Shown: positions 30,443-40,241 of the stretch, piece after piece
How positions within the stretch are numbered: position 1 is the stretch's first letter
Layout: each line of letters begins with the position of its first letter
From: Symsagittifera roscoffensis
Lineage: Eukaryota > Xenacoelomorpha > Acoela > Convolutidae
DNA length: 64,000 bases
Assembly (NCBI RefSeq): GCF_963678635.1
Contig: NC_087064.1
Span: 22,058,509 to 22,122,508 of the forward strand
Reading direction: 5' to 3'
The notes under the pieces: model-generated
Databases searched by the model: none
The model's input: the letters and a program-made list of their open reading frames with translations, nothing else
Told to the model about the DNA's origin: nothing
Translations under genes and position numbers: made by a program

Positions 30443-32244
30443 GCCGCCAACTTGGATCACTACACCGATCAAACTCCCACCCAACCAATCTTACCTCTCC
30501 AATCCCAATAATACCACTTTTTGCTTTTCCGCCACCCGATTTTCCATCTAGTAATGTAACATCAGGCATGAATTCCGACACTAATTCACATATCTCAGTT
30601 TTATATTCCATCTCACAACTCAATAACCCGAATATTGAAACCCCCGATGAATTTGCCGACTCAGAACCATCCCCATCCAATAATTTTCATAACTCTTCTA
30701 ATTTTTCTCAACCCCCTTTTCAACCCATATTATCCAATAACCCTGACCCAATCACTCCCACACCCTCTTATGCTTCCCAAGTTACCCCAACCTACTCCTC
30801 ATATCATTCTGACCAATCATCTCATTCTCCAAACACCCCCCGAATCTCCCCAGAGCTAGATAATTTTATTACCCTCCAACAACAACCCTACCACCTTAAT
30901 ACCCCAACCATAAACCAAATCTCCTCCACAATAAAGTCATCCAACCCCCCTACCCCTACACCCTCTTCAAATTATACTGAATCATTAGCACCATCATCCA
31001 CATCAACTGAATCTTCACACAATACTAATAGAGCTTACCGCACTTTTAAAAGAAAGTTCCCCAACCATCCTTTCCCAGCAAAACCAGGAACAGCCCGTGA
31101 ATACATCAACCACCCCAAGCATACTAACACAAAAGAATTTTTAGCCATCACCTTACCCTCATTCCCACAATACACCTTAAACACCCCCCACGACACTAAC
31201 GAAACACGCAACTTTGTAGATGAATACGTTTTAATGCCCACTCTCTCTTGGACCTCATATTATCATTTTACTAACCCTCTTTGCTTACCTTTATCTAACA
31301 CTCACATCGATATAGAGCGAAATACGGACATGCTATATCGACTCACTACACCACTAACCGCTAGACAATTTACTTACGTTGGATATAAAAAATCACTAAA
31401 AACACACACTGCACCTAGAGCTAACGAATATAAACTCGAATACTATGATCACAACATCATCAGAGCTAACCAAGATCAATTCTTAGACGACGATCGCTTC
31501 GCTAACCCACAAATCACCGAGAAATTTTTCATCAAGACACCATATATATTTACACTAAACATCTTCGACCGAAAGTTTGATCACATTATTTCAGAAGCAC
31601 TAACAGACACACAAGCATACGAAAGTTTTAAAGAACGCTTCCAAATATTTTCACTAACCTTTCATTTCCTTGCACCACACGAAAGAGATTTACACTGCTC
31701 ACACGATATTATGTTGCGCACTAAACAAACCCACACATATAGTTATTATCGCTTCATCCAAAATCACTTTGACCTACACACACCCTCTAGACAACCACAC
31801 CATCGCTTTCAATTCATTAATTCCAAATACACTTCACCATTTTTCTTAAATTTCACATATTGCATTAAAGATACTAACCTTCATGGTATTCTTCGCAATT
31901 ATGATCCCATAACCCAAATGTACATCTTCTGTCCCATCACCAAGACCTTCAACGCCGAAGAATCCCGACCCTTCCTTATCCCGCACGAGTTTGTACAACC
32001 TATAGAAATCCCAATTTTAGAATTCATCCACAACACTAAATTCAATCACAAATTATATAATCTAATCCAAAACACACCTTATGAGTTTGCAGTTGGCACT
32101 GAAGAACTAACCACTATTAAGGCACTTCAATTGCTTTGGCCACTGCTTCAGACTAAAAATATCATCCGCATCTTAGCTAAACTACTAACAACTTCAGAAC
32201 TAATTCACGACATCTTCCCCCACGGTTTTTTCCCCGACGACTAA
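30439..32244 (+). CDS. ORF5: 601-aa protein of unknown function downstream of env
   Basis: ATG 30,439 overlaps the env TGA as ATGA. Residues 1-195 are Pro/Ser/Thr/Asn-rich and probably disordered. Residues ~200-601 look globular and are well conserved in copy C (FVDEYVLMPTLSWTSYYHFTN, YEFAVGTEEL, LQLLWPLLQTKNIIRILAKL, HDIFPHGFFPDD). It has no signal peptide or membrane segment, so it would be cytosolic or nuclear. The stop is 3 nt before a perfect splice donor. I recognise no family. A matrix-, phospho- or nucleoprotein-like viral gene captured together with env is possible, because disordered-N/folded-C layouts occur there, but this is speculation. In copy C it survives in two frames. Confidence 0.75.
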   Translation: MSRQLGSLHRSNSHPTNLTSPIPIIPLFAFPPPDFPSSNVTSGMNSDTNSHISVLYSISQLNNPNIETPDEFADSEPSPSNNFHNSSNFSQPPFQPILSNNPDPITPTPSYASQVTPTYSSYHSDQSSHSPNTPRISPELDNFITLQQQPYHLNTPTINQISSTIKSSNPPTPTPSSNYTESLAPSSTSTESSHNTNRAYRTFKRKFPNHPFPAKPGTAREYINHPKHTNTKEFLAITLPSFPQYTLNTPHDTNETRNFVDEYVLMPTLSWTSYYHFTNPLCLPLSNTHIDIERNTDMLYRLTTPLTARQFTYVGYKKSLKTHTAPRANEYKLEYYDHNIIRANQDQFLDDDRFANPQITEKFFIKTPYIFTLNIFDRKFDHIISEALTDTQAYESFKERFQIFSLTFHFLAPHERDLHCSHDIMLRTKQTHTYSYYRFIQNHFDLHTPSRQPHHRFQFINSKYTSPFFLNFTYCIKDTNLHGILRNYDPITQMYIFCPITKTFNAEESRPFLIPHEFVQPIEIPILEFIHNTKFNHKLYNLIQNTPYEFAVGTEELTTIKALQLLWPLLQTKNIIRILAKLLTTSELIHDIFPHGFFPDD

Positions 32245-32247
32245 CAG

Positions 32248-32325
32248 GTAAGTATGAATTAAATGAATATTACTAACTAATTAAAATATTAAAAACTCAC
32301 CATTCTTTATCCATGTTTTCTTTAG
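32248..32325 (+). other. Intron directly after the ORF5 stop (78 bp)
   Basis: Donor CAG|GTAAGTATG, a TACTAAC branch-point match at 32,271-32,277, and acceptor TTTTCTTTAG|AT. Donor and acceptor are kept in copy C (about 39,170 and 39,100 on the minus strand), although the middle differs in length and sequence. It lies 3 nt after the stop codon, so it would be a 3' UTR intron. A second AG at 32,333 is an alternative acceptor. Confidence 0.7.
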
Positions 32326-33311
32326 ATTTTTAGCCTTCATCCGACAATCACCTACAAAAACCACAAAAGACAAATAAAGATCGCAAATTTCATCAAACAG
32401 ATTTCAAAAATTCTTTTAATCAATTACACTTATAAATTTATAAATTTAATATCAATGCAGTAAATTCATTTATAAAATTTCCCCCACAAGCAGTAAATCT
32501 AATTATGATGAAAATTTGTAACTTAAAATTCCCCCATAAACTAGCAGTAAATTTCCAAATTCTATGCAGTAAATTAATAAAATGCAAATGCAGTACTAAC
32601 CTTTTGATATTCTCATTTATTCGCACAGAAATTCTATCCACACTCGCACAGCTCGCCCACGAAGAATTGTTTAAAATAATGAATTTCAGTTTCGAGTTTT
32701 CACACTCAACAACTCTAACATATAATAACATGTTTCAAACTTTCCTTTAACCCGGTTGGAAAGGAATCATATACTAAACAAAACTAACCAACGCAGCTTA
32801 CTAAATACCACAAATCATAGAATAACAGCATGACTAAGAAAAGGAAACCAACGGTACCCAAACCGGATTAACCCAGTTTAAAACTGGATAATTTATTCTT
32901 TTGAAGACTATTATAAAGTCTAAGAAAGAAATAATAAAACACAAAAAAGTCGAAAGACAAACCCATACCACGAACAATTTGCTTTTTGGAAAAAGGACAT
33001 AACCAACAAGACATAAGAAAAACCACAACAAACCCAACATAAAACGTTGTCACATAACAGGACCCCTCACAAAAACCGCATGAAATCATACTCCCACTCC
33101 TGGCCTAACCCACCAGGAAGGACGTCCTGAGCATGCTCTATAGCCGGCCTAACCCACCGCGCTACATCCACGCTTTGTGACCACACCTCTATTTTTAATA
33201 AGAGCTACTCAAGTGTGAGTAACTCTTCAAAATAACCAAACTAAAACAAAAAGCTTTTGTGAAAACAACTAACTAAAATCATAATTAAAAAATATTAAAC
33301 TAATAAATGTT

Positions 33312-33578
33312 TTATAAAATGTAAATTACATTATGCAATACATAGATCAGAATACAACACCAAGGACGAACATCTAAAGACAAAACGACCCCACTACACT
33401 CGAGAGAGAATGACCAACCACAATCGATATGCCACTCACAATCACAACTCAAAGGATTTAGAGTACGACTTGACTTCGCAGAAAAGGACTTCATTGAACT
33501 AGACCAATGACCACCTCGATGTTCAAGTATACGTACAGATCCGAGTAACCAGGCATCCCCTCCACGCACAATCTCCAC
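33312..33578 (-). other. Antisense 88-codon frame conserved between copies B and C
   Basis: On the strand opposite to the element's genes an 88-aa frame (start MEIVRGGDAWLLGSVRILEH) is kept at full length in copy C (37,851-38,117, plus strand). The first 47 codons are identical at the DNA level, while the rest has about a dozen amino-acid changes. The block may be conserved as RNA rather than protein. An antisense gene is only one explanation. Confidence 0.3.
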
Positions 33579-33851
33579 GCCATTCCCAAATTAGATCAGA
33601 CACAAAAGAAGTTCTCCACGCAGAACAGAAAAACCTGACATAGCAAACCATTCTGAAATCAGATTTGAGTTTGTTGCAAAGACTTAGTCGTTGTCACTAG
33701 AAGACACAACGTCTTATGTCTCTAACTCCAGCTTCCTGGAACTTCTTTAACAAAGAGGAAACAGAAGAAATAAGATGTTCGCCAAACACCAACGTCCATC
33801 ATCCATCCTTCGAATTGCAGAAGAACTATTCTAAAAAACTCTGTAAAACCC

Positions 33852-33858
33852 GGATGGG
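33852..33858 (+). promoter_or_regulatory. Polypurine-tract candidate
   Basis: GGATGGG abuts the 3' LTR start and is conserved next to the LTR of copy C. It is short and interrupted by T, so a modest match to a plus-strand primer. Confidence 0.45.
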
Positions 33859-34268
33859 TGGAACCTGATCTAGACTACATTTTATGATTGGATAATTTAG
33901 ATATTTTACCAATGTAAAGTATTTAATATTAACCAATCATGATCCATCTAACTAACAACCCACTTATTTGTAAGTGCTGAAGTTACTTGTAATTTCAGCA
34001 CCAGAGAGATTTGAATTTAACTTAGAAATTAGTTGGACTCTCCCGAGCACTTCAGCAGCCGCAATAAACCAGTATACCCTAGATCTATTGAGCCTAGCAG
34101 AGACTAGTTAAACAACCTGAGACTAGATAGTATAAGAGTAAGATTAGGATCGGTATTAGACTAAGAAGTTGCACGAATCTATCCGGCCGAAAATAAGATA
34201 GCGTGACGAGCAGACGGTGTACCCTATCCGAAATTACTCTATGAGTTAACCAACTCGGTCCTAACTCA
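33859..34268 (+). repeat. 3' LTR of copy B (410 bp)
   Basis: By eye, base-for-base the same as 15,354-15,763. It is followed by CCTG, the right target-site copy. Confidence 0.97.
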
Positions 34269-37177
34269 CCTGTCCTAATCAATGACCTTCAACAGGGTAG
34301 CGCTAAAGAATCCAGCATCAAATTGCTTCTATTGCGTTTCAACGTTCACTCATTAGCAGCAACAATTTTGTACCAACAGTCCACCTTTTTCTCCGTGAAA
34401 CACTTTTGCCCTCAGCCAAGTTTCGCCCAACCTGGCTCACGCCACAGACAATTATCACCGGCGCAAAATAATTAGCACCCGCTTGGAAATCTACGATTAC
34501 AAAGAAATGACGAATACCACAAAAATGCGAAAAAAAAACAAAAGACGACGAGGGCCTTATAATAGCAAATATGCGGTGCGGCTCATTCCAAAGAATCGCA
34601 ATTATTCAATAAGCAACGCCATAAACTGAAACAATTGCAAATACTGACAACTGGGCACTCCCATCAGGCTATCATGGGAAGCTCGTGAAAAAAGCGATGA
34701 TTGAAAAAGATTATCAAGATTGTGATCGCTAAAGCAGATAAAATTTTCCCCCATCAAGTCTACAAACTCCGCATGAATTGACAAAAAATTGTTCATGGAA
34801 TTTTCCTCTATCATTGGCAGTCTTTTGTAAGGATTTCAGAATTGAGGTTTTAAGATTGACTTCATTTCGTCCTCCAACAGCAAATTTCAAAACCCCAGCG
34901 ACTATCACGGACCCAACACATTTTCAACGATACCATTCAACAGAGTATGTGCCACTTGCAACAGAACATCACAGCAGCATTCATCAGCAACAGCAACCAA
35001 AAAATTCAGAAAAACTCATGACAGTTTCACGCGGCTTTGAGCAAAAACATTTCAAAAAATCTTTCTTCTTCCTATAACTCTAACAATCAGAAAGTCTAGT
35101 TTTGGTATGTTTCTGGTCCACAGAAGCGTCCAGAGTTATCTGCTGCAAAAGTCATGAGATTATATTTAGTTTGAAGAAATTTCAAAACCAAAGATTTTTT
35201 CTTGATGAACTTCATGAACTGAAACAGATCATTGACGATGCAACCAAAATTATTACTCATCCTCTTGATAATGTGGAGTTCAACGAAGAAGAATTCCACA
35301 TTATTAGGATTTAAATGCTTCTTTGAGGTTTGACGTTGTTCAACCAGAATAACTCAACAGTATCTGTCGAGCCAATGATCATCTTCGGAGAATCTCGTTT
35401 GCCAAACTTGATTACAATCTTTTCTCAGCGTCATTCATTATTTGGAAAAGCAGCATCGAGTTTATGAGAACACAACCAGTTATAAAACAATTCGACACTG
35501 CTCCATGACCAAATGTAACCGAATGAAACAAGGAAACAGCTATTGGATAAACCAATGATAGTCTGACCACCGTCACGCTGAAAAAAAATCCTTCCGTGCT
35601 TTTCAAATACAATCTGCTTTCCGTGCCTTCTGTGAAATGCAATTTGAACGGCATCGTTTTTTAAGATCTCCTTGTCAACACATGGAGATTAGAGTAGTTG
35701 GATTTACACAAAATGTAATTTCGTCAAAAGAGGAACGCCGTGCCATAGTTATTCTTTAAGACACGATAACCCACTTGAGCACCAGCCACGGCTTTGCGCT
35801 ACTATGGAAAATCTAATACAATTTAACCCAAAAAACACGCGTCAGCCTCCGAGCAGTGTAGAAAGATACAAACACGGTTTGAATTGGAACGGTTAAAACA
35901 GAATTGTATCAAAACACAGAGTCTGAAGCATCCTTAGGAAGAATTTTTGTCCATTTTATACGTCGCTCCCAATCATGGTCATCCAGTGATTTTCAGCATG
36001 AGACCCATCGACCTTCAGATCGACAATAAGTGTTTTCATTTGAGCCCATGGGTAACAACTTTGTCCTGAATACTTTATGCTTCTTGGCAGAAGGTGCACA
36101 GCTATTGGGTTAATAATTGCACATACTCATGCTGCAAAGTAACATCGCCACCAGAGCACAGCAGAAAAAACCTTCATGCCGACTAACAAATACTACACAT
36201 CAAAACGCAGATACGGAAAATTTACAATAATTTGCAAGGCTTGGCGCTGCCAATAGCTTATGTTATCAAAATAAATGGCAGCTTTACCAGACTAAAACTT
36301 CCACACTGTGAAAACCTTCCTCTTTCGAATAGTCAGACTGGCTGTTTATGAATCAACCGCTTCCCAGGCAACCACAGTTACAACAAGCAACAAGGACTTG
36401 TTTTGACTGGCTAAGCATCACGTGCAGTGCACCTCTAATGTGTCAATATCTATTACACGCTCAGAAATGGAACAAACATCAATACAGTTGGAAAAAAATT
36501 AGTCCAAGTATGTGTTTCTCAGTTGTTCTAGAGGTTTCGAAAACTCTCAAATTCATTTTTTCTCAAGTAATTTTTTGCTGAGGTGTCGAAAACATCTCAT
36601 TCAATGCCTGTAAAATTTTATTATGCTATCATTGCTAGCAAAAGTTTTACCAACTTATTCGAGATCAAAGAATGCAGGAAAACCATACGGAACGCCAGAG
36701 TTTTGTCATCTTCCATTCAATATTGATTCCATAAATTTCAACACAGCTTCATGGGACACATGTTCGCCAGAATTCCTCCTAAGCTGTCAGCGCCGTCATC
36801 GAAGATCGCGAATTAGCAGACGTATGCGCATCAGCTCTAATCATTTAAGGAATCGACGCCTCCAAGTTTTCATGGCAAATTGTTATCACCGTCAGAGTTG
36901 AATTTCCAAAGCTCAATTGATAACTATCGTTTTGAACTCCCCATCCAATTATACGACAGTCAAGTTAGTAACATTGAATTTGTCCGCAATACGATTTGTC
37001 ATGGTTGCCCAATTTGTTTGCCTCATCCGCATTACCAGAACCGACACATTGTCAACATAATTAAACCAAATGCAGGTAATGGATTGTTGCCAGATCAAGA
37101 AAAATTTTAAGCGATGGAAGAAATTGAAAGCTGTTTCAACAGTTAAATATTGCAGTCGGGGTTCTCAGACGAACAAA
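34269..37177. other. Spacer between tail-to-tail copies B and C
   Basis: 2.9 kb, visibly less AT-rich than the rest, bounded by inward-facing 3' LTRs. It contains several short frames (for example 35,102-35,314, ending LDNVEFNEEEFHIIRI, and 36,623-36,901), but I could not tie any to a family or a spliced gene. It continues the host sequence interrupted by copy B. Confidence 0.5.
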
Positions 37178-37588
37178 TGAGTTATAACCGATGTGGTTAA
37201 CTCATAGAGTAATTTCGGATAGGGTACACCGTCTGCTCGTCACGCTATCTTATTTTCGGCCGGATAGATTCGTGCAACTTCTTAGTCTAATACCGATCCT
37301 AATCTTACTCTTATACTATTCTAGTCTCAGGTTGTTTAACTAGTCTCTGCTAGGCTCAATAGATCTAGGGTATACTGGTTTATTGCGGCTGCTGAAGTTC
37401 TCTTGGAGAGGCAACTAATTTCTAAGTTAAATTCAAATCTCTCTGGTGCTGAAATTACAAGTAATTTCAGCACTTACAAATAAGTGGGTTGTTAGTTAGA
37501 TGGATCATGATTGGTTAATATTAAATACTTTACAGTGGTAAAATATCTAATTTATCCAATCATAAAATGTAGTTTAGATCAGGTTCCA
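37178..37588 (-). repeat. 3' LTR of copy C (411 bp)
   Basis: Reads TGGAACC...TAACTCA on the minus strand with point changes (TTATAACC for TTAGGACC near the end) and one short indel relative to B. The left flank is ..acaaa. With the 5' LTR missing, no target duplication can be tested. Confidence 0.93.
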
Positions 37589-39176
37589 CCCATCCGGGTT
37601 TTACAGAGTTTTTTAGAATAGTTTTTCTGCAATTCAAAGGATGGATGATGGACGTTGGTATTTGGCGAACATCATATTTCTTTTGGGTTCTTCTGTTAGA
37701 GAAGTTCCAGGATCAATCGTTGTGTCTTCTTATGACAACGACTGGGTTATCTCAACAAACTCAAATCTGATTTCAGAATGGTTTGCTATGACAGGTTTTT
37801 CTGTTTCATGTAGAGAACTTCTTTTGTGTTCAACCTAGTCTGGGAATGGCGTGGAGATTGTGCGTGGAGGGGATGCCTGGTTACTCGGATCTGTACGTAT
37901 ACTTGAACATCGAGGTGGTCATTGGTCTAGTTCAATGAAGTCCTTTTCTGCGAAGTCAAGTCGTACTCTAAATCCTTTGAGTTGTGATTGTGGACGGCAT
38001 ATTGATTGTGGTTGGCCATTCTTTTTCGAGTGTAGTGGGGTCCTTTTGTCTTTGGATCTTCGTCTTTGGTGTTGTATGCTGATCTATATACTGCAAGGTG
38101 TAATTTACATTTTATAAAATTTCTATTAGTTCGGTGTTTTAATTATGATTTTGGTTAGTTGTTTTCACAAAAGCTTTTTGTTTTAACTCGGTTATTTTGA
38201 AGAGTTACTCACCCTTGAGTACCTCTTATTAAAAATAGGAGTGTGGTCACAACGCGTGGATGTAGCGCGGTGGGTTAGGCCGGCTATAGAGCATGCTCAG
38301 GACGTCCTCTCTGGTGGGTTAGGCCAGGAGTGGGAGTATGATTTCGTGCGGTTTTTGTGAGAGGTCCTGTTATGTGATAACGTTTTATGTTGGGTTTATA
38401 GTGGTTTTTCTTATGTTTCGTTGGTTGTGTCCTTTTTTCAAAAATCAAATTGTTTTTGGTATGGGTTTGTCTTTCGACTTTTTTGTGTTTTATTATTTCT
38501 TTCTTAGACTTTATAATAGTCTTCAAAAGAATAAATTATCCAGTTTTAAACTGGGTTAATCCGGTTTGGGTATCGTTGGTTTTCTTTTCTTAGTTATGCT
38601 GTTATTCTATGATTTGTGGTGTTTAGTAAGCTGCATTGGTTAGTTTTGTTTAGTATATAATTCCTTTCCAACCGGGTTAAAGGAAAGTTTGAAACTTGTT
38701 ATCGTGTGTTAGAGTTGTTGAGTGTGAAAACTTAAAACTGAAATTCATTATTTAAACAATTCTTTGTGGGCGAGCTGTGCGAGTTTGGATAGAATTCTTG
38801 TGCGAGTGAATGAAAATATCAAAAGGTTAGTACTGCATTTTCGTTTTATCAATTTACTACATAGAATTTCAATTTTACTGCTAGTTTTTTTGGGGAAAAA
38901 TTAAGTTACAAATTTTCATCATTGTTAGAATTACTGCTTTTAGGGAAATAATTTATAAATTAATTTACTACATTGGTATGATTTTTATTGAATTTATCTA
39001 GTGCAAAATATTAATAGAGTTTTGAATGAAGAAGTTTTCTATTTTTTATTTTTCTTTTGTGTAATTTGTAGGTGATCGTGGGATGAAGACTAAAAATCTA
39101 AATAACACATGGATAAGAATGGTTAGTATTTATTTCAAATTTATTAGTGGAAAATATGATAAATTATACTTACCTG
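37589..39176 (-). other. 3' non-coding region of copy C
   Basis: Aligns with 32,245-33,858 of copy B, including the intron splice sites (about 39,100-39,170), the paired GGCCTAACCCACC repeats and the near-invariant block at about 37,850-38,000. Confidence 0.75.
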
Positions 39177-40221
39177 TTAGTCGTCGGGGAAAAAACCGTG
39201 GGGGAAGATGTCGTGTATTATGTCGGAATTTGTTAGTAATTTTGCTAGTATGCGAATGATGTTTTTAGTTTGAAGCAGTGGCCAAAGCAATTGAAGTGCT
39301 TTAATAGTTTTTAGTTCTTCAGTGCCAACTGCAAACTCATAAGGTGTGTTTTGGATGAGATTATATAATTTGTGATTGTTTTTAGTGTTGTGAATGAATT
39401 CTAATATCGGGATTTCTATAGGTTGGACAAATTCATGTGGGATAAGGAAGGGTCTGGATTCTTCTGGGTTGAAGGTCTTTGTGATGGGACAAAAAATATA
39501 CATTTGGGTTATGGGATCATAATTGCGAAGAATACCGTGAAGGTTAGTATCTTTGATAAGAAAAAATTTAAGAGAAGTTAAGAAAAAATGGTGATGTGTA
39601 TTTAGAGTTAATAAATTGAAAACGGTGGTGTGGTTGTCTTGATGGAGTGTGTAGATCAAAATGATTTTGTATGAAGCGATAATATGTATATGTGTGGGTT
39701 TGTTTAGTGCGTAACATAATGTCGTGTGAGCAGTGCAAATCGCGTTCATGTGGTGCAAGGAAATTAAAGGTTAGTGAAAATAATTGAAATTTTTTTTTGA
39801 AAACTTTCGTAAGCTTGTGTGTCGGTTAGTGCTTCAGAAATGACGTGGTCGAATTTGCGATCAAATATATTGAGTGTAAATACATATGGTGTTTTGATGA
39901 AAAATTTTTCTGTGATTTGTGGGTTAGCGAAACGATCATCATCTAAAAATTGGTCTTGGTTAGCTCGGATGATGTTGTGATCGTAGTATTCTAGCGTATA
40001 TTCGTTTGCTCGGGGTGCAGTGTATGTTTTTAGTGACTTTTTGTATCCTATATAAGTAAATTGTCTATGTGTTAGTGGTGTGGTGAGTCGATATAGCATA
40101 TCTTTATTTCTTTCTATATCGATGTGAGTGTTAGATAAAGGTAAGCAAAGGGGATTAGTAAAATGATAATATGAGGTCCAAGGAAGGGTAGGCATTAAAA
40201 CGTGTTCGTCTACAAAGTTAC
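39177..40221 (-). pseudogene. ORF5 fragment of copy C
   Basis: Two open pieces (40,195-39,764 and 39,758-39,177) encode the globular part of ORF5, starting near FVDEYVLMPTLPWTSYY and ending in the same HDIFPHGFFPDD. A frameshift near 39,760 (a T run) separates them. The N-terminal ~255 residues are lost in the deletion. Amino-acid changes in the retained part are few, supporting ORF5 as a real protein. Confidence 0.8.
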
Positions 40222-40241
40222 AAAACGTGTTCGTCTACAAA
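40197..40241 (-). repeat. Filler duplication at the env-ORF5 deletion junction of copy C
   Basis: A 20-bp sequence (aaaacgtgttcgtctacaaa) appears at 40,197-40,216 and again at 40,222-40,241, 5 bp apart, exactly where env sequence switches to ORF5 sequence. Copy B has it once. Confidence 0.75.

Larger units (their letters stand above)
32326..33858 (+). other. 3' non-coding region of copy B
   Basis: 1.5 kb between the intron and the 3' LTR, closely matched by copy C (37,589-39,100). Includes two GGCCTAACCCACC repeats (about 33,103 and 33,145), a GAGCATGCTC palindrome, and a block at about 33,440-33,590 with essentially no differences from copy C. Confidence 0.7.
15354..34268 (+). mobile_element. 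Giant Ty3/Gypsy-type env-bearing LTR retroelement, copy B (complete, 18.9 kb)
   Basis: The element is bounded by two 410-bp direct LTRs that I read as identical, starting TGG and ending TCA, and flanked by a 4-bp duplication CCTG (15,350-15,353 and 34,269-34,272). Internal order is: primer-site-like sequence, leader ORF, ORF1, fused Gag-Pol, two tiny hydrophobic ORFs, ORF3, Env, ORF5, a 78-bp intron, a 3' non-coding region and LTR. PR-RT-RH-IN order with D,D35E and GPY/F motifs places it in Ty3/Gypsy (Metaviridae). At 18.9 kb it is roughly two to three times the usual size, mainly from a long Gag N-terminal region, the post-pol genes and long untranslated segments. Identical LTRs imply a recent insertion, yet Gag-Pol carries two frameshifts. 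Confidence 0.96.

Noticed and set aside
35102..35314. 70-codon frame in the B-C spacer
   Set aside because: Composition is protein-like, but there is no family, conservation or splice support.
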